A stretch of 64,000 bases of DNA, from NCBI RefSeq assembly GCF_047663525.1, contig NC_092616.1, positions 4,439,501 to 4,503,500 of the forward strand, read 5' to 3'. Under the pieces are notes generated by a model. That model was given only the letters and a program-made list of their open reading frames with translations, did not search any database and was not told the origin of the DNA. Of this stretch, positions 1 to 11,141 are shown one piece after another (position 1 is the stretch's first letter; the number at the start of each line of letters is the position of its first letter). The stretch comes from Anas platyrhynchos. Taxonomy: Eukaryota; Chordata; Aves; Anseriformes; Anatidae. Made by a program: the position numbers and the translations under genes.

Positions 1-587
1 TAGAAATATGCCCTCTACCAACTAGGGAAATTAGAAGGCATTAATATGAACAGACACATCAGGTCAATCAGCGTAGTAAGGGGAAGTAATAGTTATTGTG
101 CTATAGGTGCAGCAGGCAATAGGCCTCGGATTGGGCCTCAGAAGACTCAAGCAGATTAAATCCGGTTCATCCGTGAGCTAAGACAAACACTGTGAGCACA
201 GAGAAGGACACGGAGTGGTGCCCTCCCATGAAGGAGGATGCAGAGCGCAGCTGTAAGAGGCGTCTTGCTTGTGCCACAACCAACACAGGTTCAGCTGAAG
301 TGAAAGCCCCAGCCCAGGACAATGGAGTGAAGGTCCCTAGGCACAACTGCAGAAAGACTTTGCAAGGCCAGTGACAATTTGAAACACCAAATACATCTTG
401 GTGGTAGTAGGTCCTTTTGGCACATGGGCAGATGTCCTCCCTGGCAAAACCACCACGGAGGCCACCACTGCAAAGCTGCTGCATAACACCGACTTTTGTC
501 CCTGGGGTCCAGACAGGGGAGAGGGAAGGGGAGAGGCAGGCCATGGGGAGGGGGCTGGAGTGAGGTCACTGCCACTGCAGCAGCCTG

Positions 588-669
588 ATTGGCCCTCAGA
601 AGGGCTGGCCGGCAGGCACTGTGACATCATCCCGCGCATCAGAGAGCCCCCTGGGCAGCAATGACGTCA
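588..669. promoter_or_regulatory. CRE and CCAAT-box cluster in module A1
   Basis: A perfect cAMP-response-element palindrome TGACGTCA lies at 662-669, with an inverted CCAAT box (ATTGG) at 588-592 and a CRE-like GTGACATCA between them. The same arrangement recurs in module A copies 2 and 4. Its retention in three copies suggests a promoter or enhancer core. Function is inference, since the copies are also similar simply by descent. Confidence 0.4.
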
Positions 670-1117
670 CTGCAGAGGGGAGGGCGAGGGGCTGGCAGAG
701 CCCCATCGAGGGGCTGGCTGGGGGTCCCCTCTGCTGCAGCCACCTGGCGGTGCGGGGCAGGCAGGAGGGCAGGAAGGGTTCGTGGCCGCCTTGCTCAGGG
801 CGAGCCCTGGGTGAGCTGGGTGAGAAATCTGAGCCTTAGCTCCAGCAGAAGCTCTTCTCTTTGCTCTTGACTTTTCTTGGTAACACCACTTCCAGGTGAG
901 CTCTGCCCTAGCTAAAACCATATCTCCATCTCCACCATAAATTTCTGTTTTTGGAGCCTGTCCTTGCTGTCATGCCCTGACAGATCCTTCATGGCCCCTC
1001 TCAGAGCCCTGTCCCTGCATCGTTCCAGCCCCACTGCCCCACACATGGTCCCACAGCTGTGCTGCTAGGGCACCGCAAATGGCAGTGCACATTCAGGGCT
1101 TGGTCGAGCTCCCCCCA

Positions 1118-1166
1118 TTACAATCCTAATGGCATTAAGATTGTAATGTCATTAGGATTGTAATGT
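1118..1166. repeat. Short palindrome with tandem copy
   Basis: The motif CATTACAATCCTAATG is followed directly by near-reverse complements CATTAAGATTGTAATG and CATTAGGATTGTAATG. The first pair can fold into a hairpin. Paralogous modules at 9515-9535 and 39570-39590 carry only one copy, so the hairpin arose in this copy. Confidence 0.6.
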
Positions 1167-1366
1167 CCTAATGGTCCCCTCCTGCCATGGCCCTCCTTCC
1201 TTTGCAGCCTCCTCCAGCCCACGGCTCTGCCCTGACCCAGCCACGTCCCATGGGGGTCTCTGCAGACAGCCCGGATCCAGGTCTGCAGGGCTCTAGGCCA
1301 GGACAGACTGGCATGGCTGGCCATTCCCCTGAGACAGGTTTTGAGTGCCAGCTCTTGACCTTCCTG

Positions 1367-1431
1367 CCCTCTGCCCACCTCCCTGCCCTCTGCCCACCTC
1401 CCTGCCCTCTGCTCAGCTCCCTGCCTTTTGT
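1367..1431. repeat. 20-bp minisatellite, about 3 units
   Basis: The unit CTGCCCTCTGCCCACCTCC is repeated about three times. The paralogous positions near 9283-9320 and 39323-39375 hold fewer or more diverged units, so the repeat number varies between duplicated modules. Confidence 0.6.
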
Positions 1432-1809
1432 CCCAGCCCAGTGGCACTGGCCCCATGGTAGTGCCCACCATAGGTTGCTGCATGGCTCTGGGCACTGCCA
1501 CCACAGCCACAGCCCCTCTGAAGGGCACAGCAGCTCCTGGGGGCACAGAGGGCTCAGCCCCACAGATGTGGACATCCATATCACCAGCGTACAGAGGTCA
1601 GTGTCCCCTGCAGTGCCCCTGCCCTCCTCAGATCCTTGAGAGATATGTAGCCCCTCGGTGCCATCCACGGGACTCCTCAGGCATTTCCTGCAGCCCCGGG
1701 GCCAGGGCTGCCTGCCCCGACCGGCTGCTGCCAGAAAGGGGTTTGATGTTCCCATTAGTTCCTCATCAGCTCAGGGTGGGTCTCAAACAAAGCGATTTCA
1801 GTAAGTTCA

Positions 1810-1815
1810 TTTATT
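1810..1815 (-). promoter_or_regulatory. Polyadenylation signal of the lost OR
   Basis: TTTATT on the plus strand is AATAAA on the minus strand, in the context AAACAAAATAAATGAAC. That context is conserved after the ORs ending at 8668 and 49836 and in the flank at 38935. Confidence 0.5.
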
Positions 1816-2084
1816 TTGTTTATATACACAAAGAACCTGGTTCCTCATTTACATGAACATTCACGCAAGATGTGTTGGTACTTATGTACAAAGGGATGAA
1901 TAAAGACATTTGTAGAAAACAGTTCCACAAGAAGAAAAAAATAACAAATCAAAACAAAGTGAAAACAAAGAGTCACCTCTGAAGTAAAACCAGGCTTTGA
2001 CTGACATGACATAAAATACACTAGATCTGTAGAAGAAGAAAAGAAGCAGTCCATAATTGCTGAAGAGTCAGTCAGTTTCCTCAG

Positions 2085-2632
2085 TACATAGAATTATAGA
2101 ATCATAGAATCATAGAATATCCTGAGTTGGAAGGGACCCTTAAGGATCATCAAGTCCAACTCTTGACACCGCACAGGTCTACCCAAGTTCAGACCATGTG
2201 ACTAAGTGCACAGTCCAATCTCTTCTTAAATTCAGTCAGGCTCGGTGCAGTGACCACTTCCCTGGGGAGCCTGTTGCAGTGTGCAACCACCCTCTCTGTG
2301 AAGAACCCCCTCCTGATGTCAAGCCTAAATTTCCCCTGCCTCAGCTTAACCCCGTTCCCGCGGGTCCTGTCACTGGTGTTAATGGAGAAAAGGTCTCCTG
2401 CCTCTCGACACCCCCTTACGAGGAAGTTGTAGACTGCGATGAGGTCTCCCCTCAGCCTCCTCTTCTCCAGGCTGAACAGGCCCAGTGCCCTCAGCCGTTC
2501 CTCGTACATCTTCCCCTCCAGACCTTTCACCATCTTCGTAGCCCTCCTCTGGACACTCTCCAACAGTTTCATGTCCTTTTTATACTGTGGTGCCCAGAAC
2601 TGCACACAGTACTCGAGGTGAGGCCGCACATA
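2085..2632 (-). mobile_element. CR1 LINE 3' fragment (CR1-a)
   Basis: The fragment opens with antisense copies of the CR1 terminal repeat (ATAGAATC) and continues through the 3' part of the reverse transcriptase ORF. A 146-codon open frame on the minus strand (2189-2629) ends at the natural CR1 stop. Module A follows its 3' end exactly as it follows the longer CR1 at 37195-38665, so the two are duplicates. The 5' side is cut at 2632, where retroviral sequence begins. Confidence 0.9.
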
Positions 2633-4620
2633 TCCTCATGGGTACCTATTATCATCACAGGCAAGACAGACTTAGCATAGGCAGATTAATATAGCGTATT
2701 GACTATCAGTGGCGGACTACAACCTTGAGGAACTACAAGCAAACTAAAAACACCATTCCACTCATCAAGCCTCTTGTAACTCCTTCTCCTGGGTGGAACA
2801 GGAGAATTGGGAATTGCTGTCAGTCCGTGACATTGTTTTCACTGCTCCTTGATGGTCAATCTCTGCCCTCTCTGGGTCCCTCCTGTGGGATGCCCTCCTT
2901 TTCAAATGAATCCTGCGTGGGGCCATAAAGGGCTCAGATAATGACTGATATGACTGGATCATGTTAAAATAAAGTTTTTAGAAGCAATATATCAGCTTCA
3001 TAGTTGCTGACCACAATGTTCATTTTTTGTTGGTGTAGTAGTTGTGTTTGGTCTCAGAACTCTGTTGGGTAACACAATACATATTGTGTGTGTTCCCTGT
3101 TGTGCTGTTTATCCTTTGTGGGGGCTGGTTTATGGTTATTAGTTTACTCTACGGCCTAACACTGCCTTATGTTGTGATAAAATTACTGGTCATGAGACAA
3201 ATCTGGTAGTTGTACTCAGCATTGCTGTCACCTCCATGCTTGAGGAACTTTCTCTCAGAAACTATTTATAATTAACAGTCTTCACTTTTCTCCCCGGGGA
3301 GCCAATCTATGGAAGGGATGAGAGGGGACACTTCTTCTTCCCACAGCTAGTTACAATAGCTCTTTGAAACTTGGAATCCTTGGAATGTTCAAACCAGCCT
3401 GTACCTATTGTTATGTGTCCTGAAGGTGTTTCAGGTTTTGTTTAAGGTCAGAGTAAACTATTTCAGAATGCCAAACAATGATCTGCCCTGAGGCAGGATA
3501 ATTATGAGGGGCAGGGTGTGTGGGAGGATATGGGCAGGCACCTAGAACTGTGGGCACCTCCAATGCTTTCTAACTTCACCCCTGAAGAAGTGCAGAATCC
3601 TAAAAAAAATAAATAAATAAAAAATAAAAAGAGCTAAAGTGCTTGAATAGGGAGTGTCATCACCCTGGCAATTCCAAAGTGACAGAAATCACAGCAATGT
3701 GCTGGGGCTTGGCCTATGCTTACTGAGTTGAAATCTACACAACTCCAATCCCTGCGACTGGGCCAGAGAAGCAACCTGTGCCTCTATCAGTCATACATAT
3801 ACATGAGAAGAAACAGGAGAGACAAAATCAGCTTGTTTAGCTAGGAAAGAAGCTCCTACTCATACAGGGAAGGAGGAATAGGAAGATGAGGCAGGCTACT
3901 CACAAGTAGAGCCATCACAGGAAAAAGTAGATGAAAACAAAGATAACATAAAAGGAGCAGTAAGCTCCAGATCACTATTCCTTGGGGAGCCGTGGGATGT
4001 GTGATTAGATTTCAGCCATCATCTAGGCCAGCACATTGTCACCTGGCTGCTCCGATACTGGGATAACAGGGCTGGTCGCCTGGAATTAGAGGGCAGGGAA
4101 GCCAAGCAGCTGGGATCCTTCCCCAGGGAAGGGGGCATTGACAAAGCAATTGCAAAGGGGGCACAAATCCTCCCTCTCTTGAGATAACTCCTGTCAGGTG
4201 TAAAGGAAAGGTATCCCTTCAAGGAAGATGTTGTATGTCACCCAGGCAAATGGACAACCAGGGAGAGAGGCAGCCCGTATCTGATGGAATTGGCCATGCT
4301 GGAGGTGATTTATGGTGATTTATGCACATTCAACAGTTTTCTACCTTGCCCGGTGCCTCACAGGATCCTTCAATTGTGGGGTTGCTGAGGGTCGACGTGC
4401 CAGTAGCTACCCAAATGGTGCACCAGTGGCATTATGGCACCATCCAAGATTCCCTGATTCCCATATATATGCAGATTCATCAACTGGAGAGCCAAGGACT
4501 GATCAGCAAAATTTGTTCACCTTTAATAATCCCATAGGGTCAGTGCAAACATGTAATGGAGATCTGAGACTAACGGTGGAGTATTGTGTCTAGAATGAAG
4601 TCACACCAAATTCAACAGAT
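2633..4620 (+). mobile_element. ERVL-like endogenous retrovirus remnant, copy 1
   Basis: The segment 2633-4000 matches 18116-19503, where the LTR start is preserved; here the first part of the LTR is missing. The LTR-like part ends near 2980. The following internal DNA holds a gag-like stretch at about 4010-4300 and then a short stretch resembling the start of an ERVL-type reverse transcriptase (about 4330-4590). Frames are broken by many stops, so no protein is encoded. An A-rich (AAAT)n run lies at 3601-3635. Assignment to ERVL rests on recognised gag/pol resemblance and LTR style, not on a search. Confidence 0.65.
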
Positions 4621-5389
4621 CGTCTATAGTCTTCTCTCCTTATAGTCCTAGCTCTAAGAGCATTTAAATGATCTCTTACAGCACCTGAATGCTGTTGTCT
4701 GATCCCTTCCTGGGATCATAAGGAGCCAGTACCTTCAGGCCAGAACACTCTCCCTGTACCCTTGGATGCAGTCCCCTAGGTCCCATGGACTGTTAAGGGT
4801 GTAGTTTGCAAAGTAACCACGGATTTTATCCCCACCCACCACCTCTTGTAGCCCTGCAGAGTCCTGCCTCAAGGCACAAAGGGCAGGGAGACCTGGCTGG
4901 TGAGAGCTGAGGCCCTATGGAGATGTCCGAGACACAACAGCCATTACAGTCAAGGGGCATGTAGAAAAGAAAGGAAAAAAGAGAACATTTAAAAGAGAAC
5001 AGAGTAGGTTTAGCTCTGCCTGTGACACATGACTCCTTTTGCTCTGCTGAAAGCCTCTGCAGGCTGCCCTGCACATAAGGAGTAGGGACAGGTTCAGTTG
5101 TCCTACATATTGGCATCTGCTGCCTTTAGTTACCCAAAGGAATGCCTCCACCTGACTCACAGAGGATCAACCTCAAATTTCAGCAGGTATTTCCATCTGA
5201 ACAGCTCCTGCCTGTCCTCCATCTCCACTAAGGAGCTATTGTGGCCCAGTAATTCACATTAAGGTGCCTATGTTGGGGACACCTGAACTGGGGGTAAGAG
5301 GAATCCCAGCTCCTATGGGTCTGTGCCAGACAGGGGAGGGAGCTGAGACGCCTTCCAACCCCAAGAATTACAGCCATCATGAGATACCT
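4621..5389. other. Intergenic DNA without recognisable features
   Basis: I see no long frame, transposon signature or match to the other modules here. It separates the retroviral remnant from the upstream module of the first OR. Confidence 0.5.
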
Positions 5390-7700
5390 CAACTGACTCT
5401 GCTGAATTCTTTCCTCAAGTGCGGATGAAGGTCAGATCCTGACCATGACTCGATGTCCAAACTGACACTGGGACAAGATGTGATTGTTACACTTAATTGG
5501 TTTTCTGTTAGGAAAAATGAGCCTGGTGTGAAGAAGTGTGTGTGCCCAGGAGGGAGCCCAAGGGATTCCTTCAGGCTGTTTCCCGGAAGGTTTCCCTGCA
5601 GCCCCAGAGCCATGTGGAGGGAGCCTGGTGGGGAGCAGAGCAAGGGAGGCCTTGGGCTGGGCCTCTGCTGCTGAGCTGGGCCCAAGGAGAGCTCGTGGCA
5701 AGCGGGCAGCGCTGCAGAGAGACAGCTCTGCCCAGGAGCAGCTCCTCTGCACAGCGCAGCAGGGCTGGGGGCACTGCCTGCAGCTGGCACTGTGAGGACA
5801 GAGAAGGGAGAGTTGTTAAAGACTGCATGGATTGTTAGAAAGCTGAGAGTACACTGGAAAAGCAATGCTTGCAACCCTTAACACGGTAAGTCTGAGTGCA
5901 TTGCAATGCACTGGAGTATCCTGGATGTGCCCTAGACCGGGATTATTCCAGAGCAGATGAGGCTGTAGACAGAGAGTGTTTATTTCTTCGAGAGAAGGAC
6001 ATGCTCCAGCACAGGGGTTCCCTGACATATGGTCATTGTCCAGGCCCTGAGGGCTCCCTTCTCGTGGGCCAGCTGCAAGCTGTGAAGCCGGGGGTGCAGG
6101 TAGGGGTGTCCAGGGCTGTGGTGCAGAGCAGGGTCCCTGCTGTGCCCCAGGGGCTCTGTGCCAGGGCAGGGCCTCTGCCGCCTGCCAGGCTCAGCACTCA
6201 GCCTGCCCGGGGAGCTGCCCAGGGCGCTGCGGGGAGAAGCTGCGGGTGGAAGGAGCCCTTCCAGTAGGGCAGGGTCCTGCTTCTGGTGGGAGGCTGCTAC
6301 CTGGGGCAGCCTGCTCACAAAAACACAGCACAACCAGGGTGTATCCAAGGGGGCTTTGCAACAGCCGGGATAAGGTAGAGGATTTAAGCTTCAGTCACAG
6401 CTTTTGTGAGCCTCCTGAACTTTCAATCTTCTCTACTTGCCTCAGATGTAATAGAAATATATGCTGTTAGTTCCAAGAAGTGCCTGAGACTCCATGATGG
6501 CTGAGAGGTTACAAGGATCTTTTCTTTCCCCTCAGCCCCTAGAAAGCTCCACCACCTCACATGCACTGTCAGCAGGGTCTGCGTGACCTGGGCTCTAGGA
6601 CGTGTCCCCAGCGAGCTGCCCCTGGGCAGAGCCCTGCTGCCAGGAGGTGTCTGCAGGGCAGAGCTGAGCACCCAGCAGGTGGGATGGGGGCTGTGAGCTG
6701 CAGGCAGGAGGCGTGGGGACAGAGACCCAGCTGCAGGCAGGGACAGCTGCAGGCAGCACAGCCATGGGCAGGGAATGGTAGGACAGTGTTAGCAGAGTAC
6801 TCTGCTACCTGTCTGTCTGTCCCCTAGCTCACAGGATTGAGGACGTGACTCATAACATCAGCAGCAGAACCTCCAGCAGAGCAGAGTCTCCTGAGTTCTT
6901 GTCAGTCCCTCCCTGGCCTTGCCTCCCCTGGCAGAAGCCTTGTGCTGTTTCTCTCTGCTCCTACACCTAGTGTTGTTTTATGGCTCCCTGCAGATCTGGC
7001 ATTCAGCTGCAGCTCAAGCTCTGACCCTCTTGGTCCCACCATGCAGATCCGCCCTTAGAGGAGAAGTGCCCAAACCCCCTTCTAAACTCTGGGGCTTGGG
7101 GCAATGCAGTCTGGAGGGAAGGAAAAAGCTGAATCATTTTCCCAGACATTCTGGAGGCCACAATCATTGAGCAGCTCAATGTGGGTAACTTGACTGAGCC
7201 CTAGAGGAATCTGGCTGAGACCAGGGTAGATGGACAGACTGGCTATCCTCACTGCACTTCACAAAATCCTCATAGGACATTCACAAAATCTCACCTGGAA
7301 TGTAGGAAAAATGCCAGGGTTTTCTACCCTCAAAAAACTCAGAAGAGTGTCACAGATGCAGTTGAAACAAATTAAAACATAAATGCTGTTTGGCAGTCAA
7401 GAGTGTTGAGAATGGTAATGCTGGGAATTCTACATACATCAGAGGTAGATTTAATTAGAGGTCACTCCTGATTTCTTTATGTTTAGACTTGTAAGCAGGC
7501 GTGACTCCTCCACAGTCCACAGCAGTGTCCCCTGCTCCCAGTGACACCTTCCTCCAGCAACATCCAAAGCTCAAGCAACAGAGCAGCAGGAAAGTCTCAG
7601 AAATGGTAAAGTCACTGTGTGGGTTTTTCAGTGAGAAGTGGAGTAGGTTTTTCTCAGAGATGTCTCTCTTAATTATCGTGGTCTTTTCTTCCTTGGGTAG
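5390..7700 (+). repeat. OR upstream module U, copy 1
   Basis: This is the 5' flank of the OR at 7724. It matches, inverted, 13117-15240 and 25414-27600 along most of its length. The GC-rich distal parts (5440-5800, 6040-6310, 6560-6780) also match 33610-34460 and 59200-60415. The stretch 6700-6770 holds short CTGCAGGCAGGGACAG-type repeats. Open frames on both strands are side effects of GC richness. The proximal part (7200-7690) is AT-richer and shared only with the ORs at 12067 and 24454. Confidence 0.8.
5800..5890 (+). promoter_or_regulatory. Candidate noncoding first exon end with splice donor (OR at 7724)
   Basis: The donor is ACACG|GTAAGT, with the intron starting at 5886. The same position in three other U modules reads CACCCG|GTAAGT (33727, 59642, and 14821 on the minus strand). 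The exon sequence upstream has diverged in this copy. The distance to the receptor ATG is 1.84 kb. Confidence 0.4.
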
Positions 7701-7723
7701 TCCCCGTTGTCCAGGAGGATCAG

Positions 7724-8668
7724 ATGTCCAACAGCAGCTTCATCACTGAGTTCCTCCTCCTGCCATTTGCAGACACACGGGAGCTGCAGCTCCTGCACTT
7801 CGCACTCTTCCTGGGCATCTACCTGGCTGCCCTCCTGGGCAACGGCCTCATCCTCACCACCATAGCCTGCAACCACCACCTCCACACCCCCATGTACTTC
7901 TTCCTCCTCAACCTCGCCCTCCTCGACATGGGCTGCATCTCCACCACTGTCCCCAAAGCCATGGCCAATTCTCTTCATGATACCAGGGCCATCTCCTATG
8001 CAGGATGTGCTGCACAGGTCTTTCTTTTTCCTTTTCTCATGTCGGCAGATTTGTTTCTTCTCACTGTCATGGCCTATGACCGCTACGTTGCCATCTGCAA
8101 GCCCCTGCACTATGGGACCCTTCTGGGCAGCAGAGTTTGTGCCCAGATGGCAGCAGCTGCGTGGGGCAGTGGATTTCTCTATGCTCTACTGCACACTGCC
8201 AATACATTTTCCCTGCCCCTCTGCCAAGGCAATGCTGTGGACCAGTTCTTCTGTGAAATCACACAGATCCTAAAAATCTCCTGCTCAGACTCCTACCTGA
8301 GGGAAGTTGGACTTCTCGCATTCAGTGGCATTCTGGTTTTGGGGTGTTTTGTATTCATTGTGCTGTCCTATGTGCAGATCTTCAGGGCTGTGCTGAGGAT
8401 CCCCTCTGAGCAGGGACGCCACAAAGCCTTTTCCACGTGCCTCCCTCACCTGGTTGTGGTCTCCCTGCTAGTTAGCACTGGTGTATCTGCCTACCTGAAG
8501 CCTCCCACTATCTCCTCTTCATCCCTGGACATGATAATGGCTGTTCTATATGCAGTGATGCCCCCAGCAGTGAACCCCCTCATCTACAGCATGAGAAACC
8601 AGGAGCTCAAGAATGCCATTAGGAAAGTGATGTCATGGATGTTTATCAGGATTTGCTCAGGAAATTAA
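7724..8668 (+). CDS. Olfactory receptor, OR14-like (314 aa)
   Basis: Seven-transmembrane odorant receptor of the plasma membrane of olfactory neurons, coupling to the olfactory G protein; ligand unknown. The class A OR hallmarks are complete: N-glycosylation site N3-S-S, TM1 GN at 39-40, PMYFFLLNLALLD at 56-68, MAYDRYVAIC at 116-125, the C95-C177 disulfide pair plus C167 and C187, SY in TM5 at 215-216, KAFSTCLPHL at 234-243, and NPLIY at 284-288. The length is normal for the family. The start is the ATG shared with all paralogs here, preceded by candidate splice acceptors at 7699-7700 and 7713-7714. Intronless coding is usual for ORs. OR14-like assignment rests on recognised sequence style. 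It faces the OR at 12067 tail-to-tail. Confidence 0.96.
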   Translation: MSNSSFITEFLLLPFADTRELQLLHFALFLGIYLAALLGNGLILTTIACNHHLHTPMYFFLLNLALLDMGCISTTVPKAMANSLHDTRAISYAGCAAQVFLFPFLMSADLFLLTVMAYDRYVAICKPLHYGTLLGSRVCAQMAAAAWGSGFLYALLHTANTFSLPLCQGNAVDQFFCEITQILKISCSDSYLREVGLLAFSGILVLGCFVFIVLSYVQIFRAVLRIPSEQGRHKAFSTCLPHLVVVSLLVSTGVSAYLKPPTISSSSLDMIMAVLYAVMPPAVNPLIYSMRNQELKNAIRKVMSWMFIRICSGN

Positions 8669-8915
8669 TTGGACCCTTCAGCAGCTATAGACTGCTTCTT
8701 TTGCTTCTTCTACACATGAATTGTGGTTTATGTCATGACAGGCTAAGCCTGGTTTTACTTCTAGAAGACTTTTTTTTTTCCATTTTCCCCTTGTGATACT
8801 ATTTTCCACAAAGAAATGCCATTCTTCATCCCCTTGCACTTAAGTACCAACATATCTTATGTGACCCTCAGGCTCTGCATAAACAAGGAGCCAGTCTCTC
8901 TGTGTATTTAAACAA

Positions 8916-8921
8916 AATAAA
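8916..8921 (+). promoter_or_regulatory. Polyadenylation signal of the OR at 7724
   Basis: AATAAA lies about 248 bases after the stop codon, in the context AAACAAAATAAATGAAC that is conserved in the paralogous 3' flanks. Confidence 0.6.
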
Positions 8922-9981
8922 TGAACCTACAGCAAATTCTTTTTCTGGATCCCACTCTCAGCAGAGCAGAGACATAATGGGACCAGCGAACCCCCTTCTG
9001 GCTGCCCTGGCCCACGGGCTGCAGGAGCTGCCTGCAGACCCACAGGGATGGCACGGAGGGACTGCAGGCCTCTGATGATCTGCTGCAGAGAAGAGCAGGG
9101 GACACCACAGCAGGGTACGCTGATCTCTGTATGCTTCTGCCATGGATGTTTCCATCTGTGGAGCTGAGCCCTCTATGCCCCAGGAGCTAGTGTTCCCTTC
9201 AGAGGGGCCGGGGCTGTGGTGGCAGTGCCCAGAGCCCTGCAGCAGCCTGCAGTGGGCATTGCCCTGGAGCCACTGCCACTGGGCTGGGCAGAGGGCAGGG
9301 AGGCGGGCAGAGGTCAGGAAGGTGGGGAGCCGGGCTCAAGGCCTGTGTCAGGGCAATGGCCAGCCCTGCCAGCCTCTGTCTTGGCCCAGAGCCCTGCAGA
9401 CCTGGAGCAGGGCTGTCTGCAGAGCCCTCATGGGACATGGCTAGGTCAGGGCAGGGGCCATGGGATGGAGGAGGCTGCAAAGACAGGAGGGCCATGGTGG
9501 AAAGGGACCCTGATGGTTCCATTGGGATTGTAATGGGGAGAGATCCACCCAGCCTTGAATGTGCACTGCCATATGTGGTGCCTTGGCAGCACGGCTGTGG
9601 GACCATGTGTGGGGCAGTGGGGCTGGGATGATGCAGGGACAGGGCTCTGAGAGGGGCCATGAAGGATCTGTCAGGGCATGACAGCAAGGACAGGCTCCAA
9701 AAACAGAAATTTATGGTGGAGATGGAGGTATGGTTTTAGCAAGGGCAGAGCTCACCTGGAAGTGGTGTTATCGAGAAAAGTCAAGAGCAAAGAGAAGAGC
9801 TTCTGCTGGAGCTAAGGCTCAGATTTCTCACCCAGCTCACCCAGGGCTCGCCCTGAGCAAGGCGGCCACGAACCCTTCCTGCCCTCCAGCCTGCCCCACG
9901 CTGCCAGGTGGCTGTAGCAGAGGGGACCCCCAGCCAGCCCCTCGATGGGGCTCTGCCAGCCCCTCGCCCTCCCCTCTGCAG

Positions 9982-10066
9982 TGACGTCATTGCTGCCCAG
10001 GGGGCTCTCTGATGCGCGGGATGATGTCACAGTGCCTGCCGGCCAGCCCTTCTGAGGGCCAATCAG
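9982..10066. promoter_or_regulatory. CRE and CCAAT-box cluster in module A2
   Basis: TGACGTCA lies at 9982-9989, a CRE-like TGATGTCA near 10023, and GGCCAATCAG near 10058. The arrangement is the same as in module A copies 1 and 4. Confidence 0.4.
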
Positions 10067-10551
10067 GCTGCTGCACTGGCAGTGACCTCACTCCAGCCCC
10101 CTCCCCACGGCCTGCCTCTCCCCTTCCCTCTCCCCTGTCTGGACCCCAGGGACAAAAGTCGGTGTTATGCAGCAGCTTTGCAGTGGTGGCCTCCGTGGTG
10201 GTTTTGCCAGGGAGGACATCTGCCCATGTGCCAAAAGGACCTACTACCACCAAGATGCATTTGGTGCTTTGAGCTGTCACTGGCAGAGGTCTTGCAAAGT
10301 CTTTCTGCAGTTGTGCCCAGGGACCTTCACTCCATTGGTCCTGGGCTGGGGCTTTCACTTCAGCTGAACCTGTGTTGGTTGTGGCACAAGCAAGACGCCT
10401 CTTACAGCTGCGCTCTGCATCCTCCTTCATGGGAGGGCACCACTCCGTGTCCTTCTCTGTGCTCACAGTGTTTGTCTTAGCTCACGGATGAACCGGATTT
10501 AATCTGCTTGAGTCTTCTGAGTCCCAATCCAAGGCCTATTGCCTGCTGCAC

Positions 10552-11141
10552 TGTCGTAGTTTAACCCGGCCGGCAGCTAAACACCACGAAGCCGTTCGCT
10601 CACCCTCCCCCCTCCCTCTCTGGGACAGGGGAGAGAAATGGAAAGTGAAGCCCGTGAGTTGAGATAAAGACAGTTTAATAAAACAGGAAAATAATAATAA
10701 CAATAATAATAATAATAATAATAATACAATGATGACAATAGTACTACTACTAATAATATGTACAAACAAGTGATGCACAATGCAATTGCTCACCACTCGC
10801 TGACCGATGCCCAGCCTCACCCCGAGCAGTCCGGCCCCCTCCCCCTGGCTAGCCACCCCTATATATTGTTTAGCATGACGTCAGATGGTATGGAATACCC
10901 CTTTGGCTAGTTTGGGTCACCTGTCCTGGGTCTGTCCCCTCCCAGCTCTTGCTGCACCCCCAGCCTGCTCATTGGCAGGACAGAGCAAGAAACTGAGACG
11001 TCCTTGGCTTGGTGTAAGCACTGCTCTGCAACAATTAAAGCATCGGGGTGTTATCAGCACTCTTCTCATCCTAAGCCAAAACACAGCATTCCACCAGCAA
11101 CTAGGAAGAAAAATAATTCTGTTCTAACTGAAACCAGGACA
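10552..11141 (-). mobile_element. Solo LTR, avian ERVL-like, with 5-bp target duplication
   Basis: The element starts TGTCGTAG, ends CCAGGACA, and is flanked by TGCAC at 10547-10551 and at 11142-11146. It is 590 bp. In minus-strand sense it has a CRE TGACGTCA (10876-10883), a TATATA box (about 10860) and an ATTAAA polyadenylation signal (10674-10679), the expected U3-R-U5 order. No internal retroviral sequence is attached, so it is a solo LTR. The empty site is preserved in module A1 near position 105. Confidence 0.88.
10688..10760. repeat. (AAT)n microsatellite inside the LTR
   Basis: An interrupted run of AAT/ACT trinucleotides lies between the LTR polyadenylation signal and its TATA box. 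The related LTR at 52245 has a shorter, more interrupted run at about 52375-52405. Confidence 0.85.

Larger units (their letters stand above)
1..2084 (-). repeat. OR 3'-flank module A, copy 1 (receptor body missing)
   Basis: Read on the minus strand, this is the 3' untranslated and downstream flank of an OR unit. The stretch 1800-2084 matches, inverted, the DNA after the CR1 at 38666-38960. The stretch 190-1170 matches, inverted, 9500-10470. It would follow an OR on the minus strand, but at 2084 a CR1 begins where the receptor should be. It is GC-rich in 480-1000 and carries no supportable gene. The open frames there occur on both strands and reflect few stop codons. The module runs off the left end of the window. 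Confidence 0.75.
8669..10551 (+). repeat. OR 3' flank and module A, copy 2 (part before the LTR)
   Basis: The stretch 8669-8940 is the 3' untranslated region, homologous to the flanks after the ORs at 49836 and 61529. The stretch 9100-9530 matches 62930-63110 and, inverted, 1180-1600. The stretch 9500-10551 matches, inverted, 105-1170, including the GC-rich block. A solo LTR interrupts the module at 10552, and it resumes at 11142-11360. No gene is supported. Confidence 0.8.

Noticed and set aside
2980..3080. Primer-binding site of the ERVL-like copies (TTGGTCTCAGAACT region)
   Set aside because: It resembles a tRNA-Leu type site only loosely, and the LTR end could not be fixed.
7673..8110. 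Antisense frames over the ORs, such as 7673-8110 and 12391-12798
   Set aside because: They are shadows of the conserved receptor coding sequence and recur wherever an OR lies.
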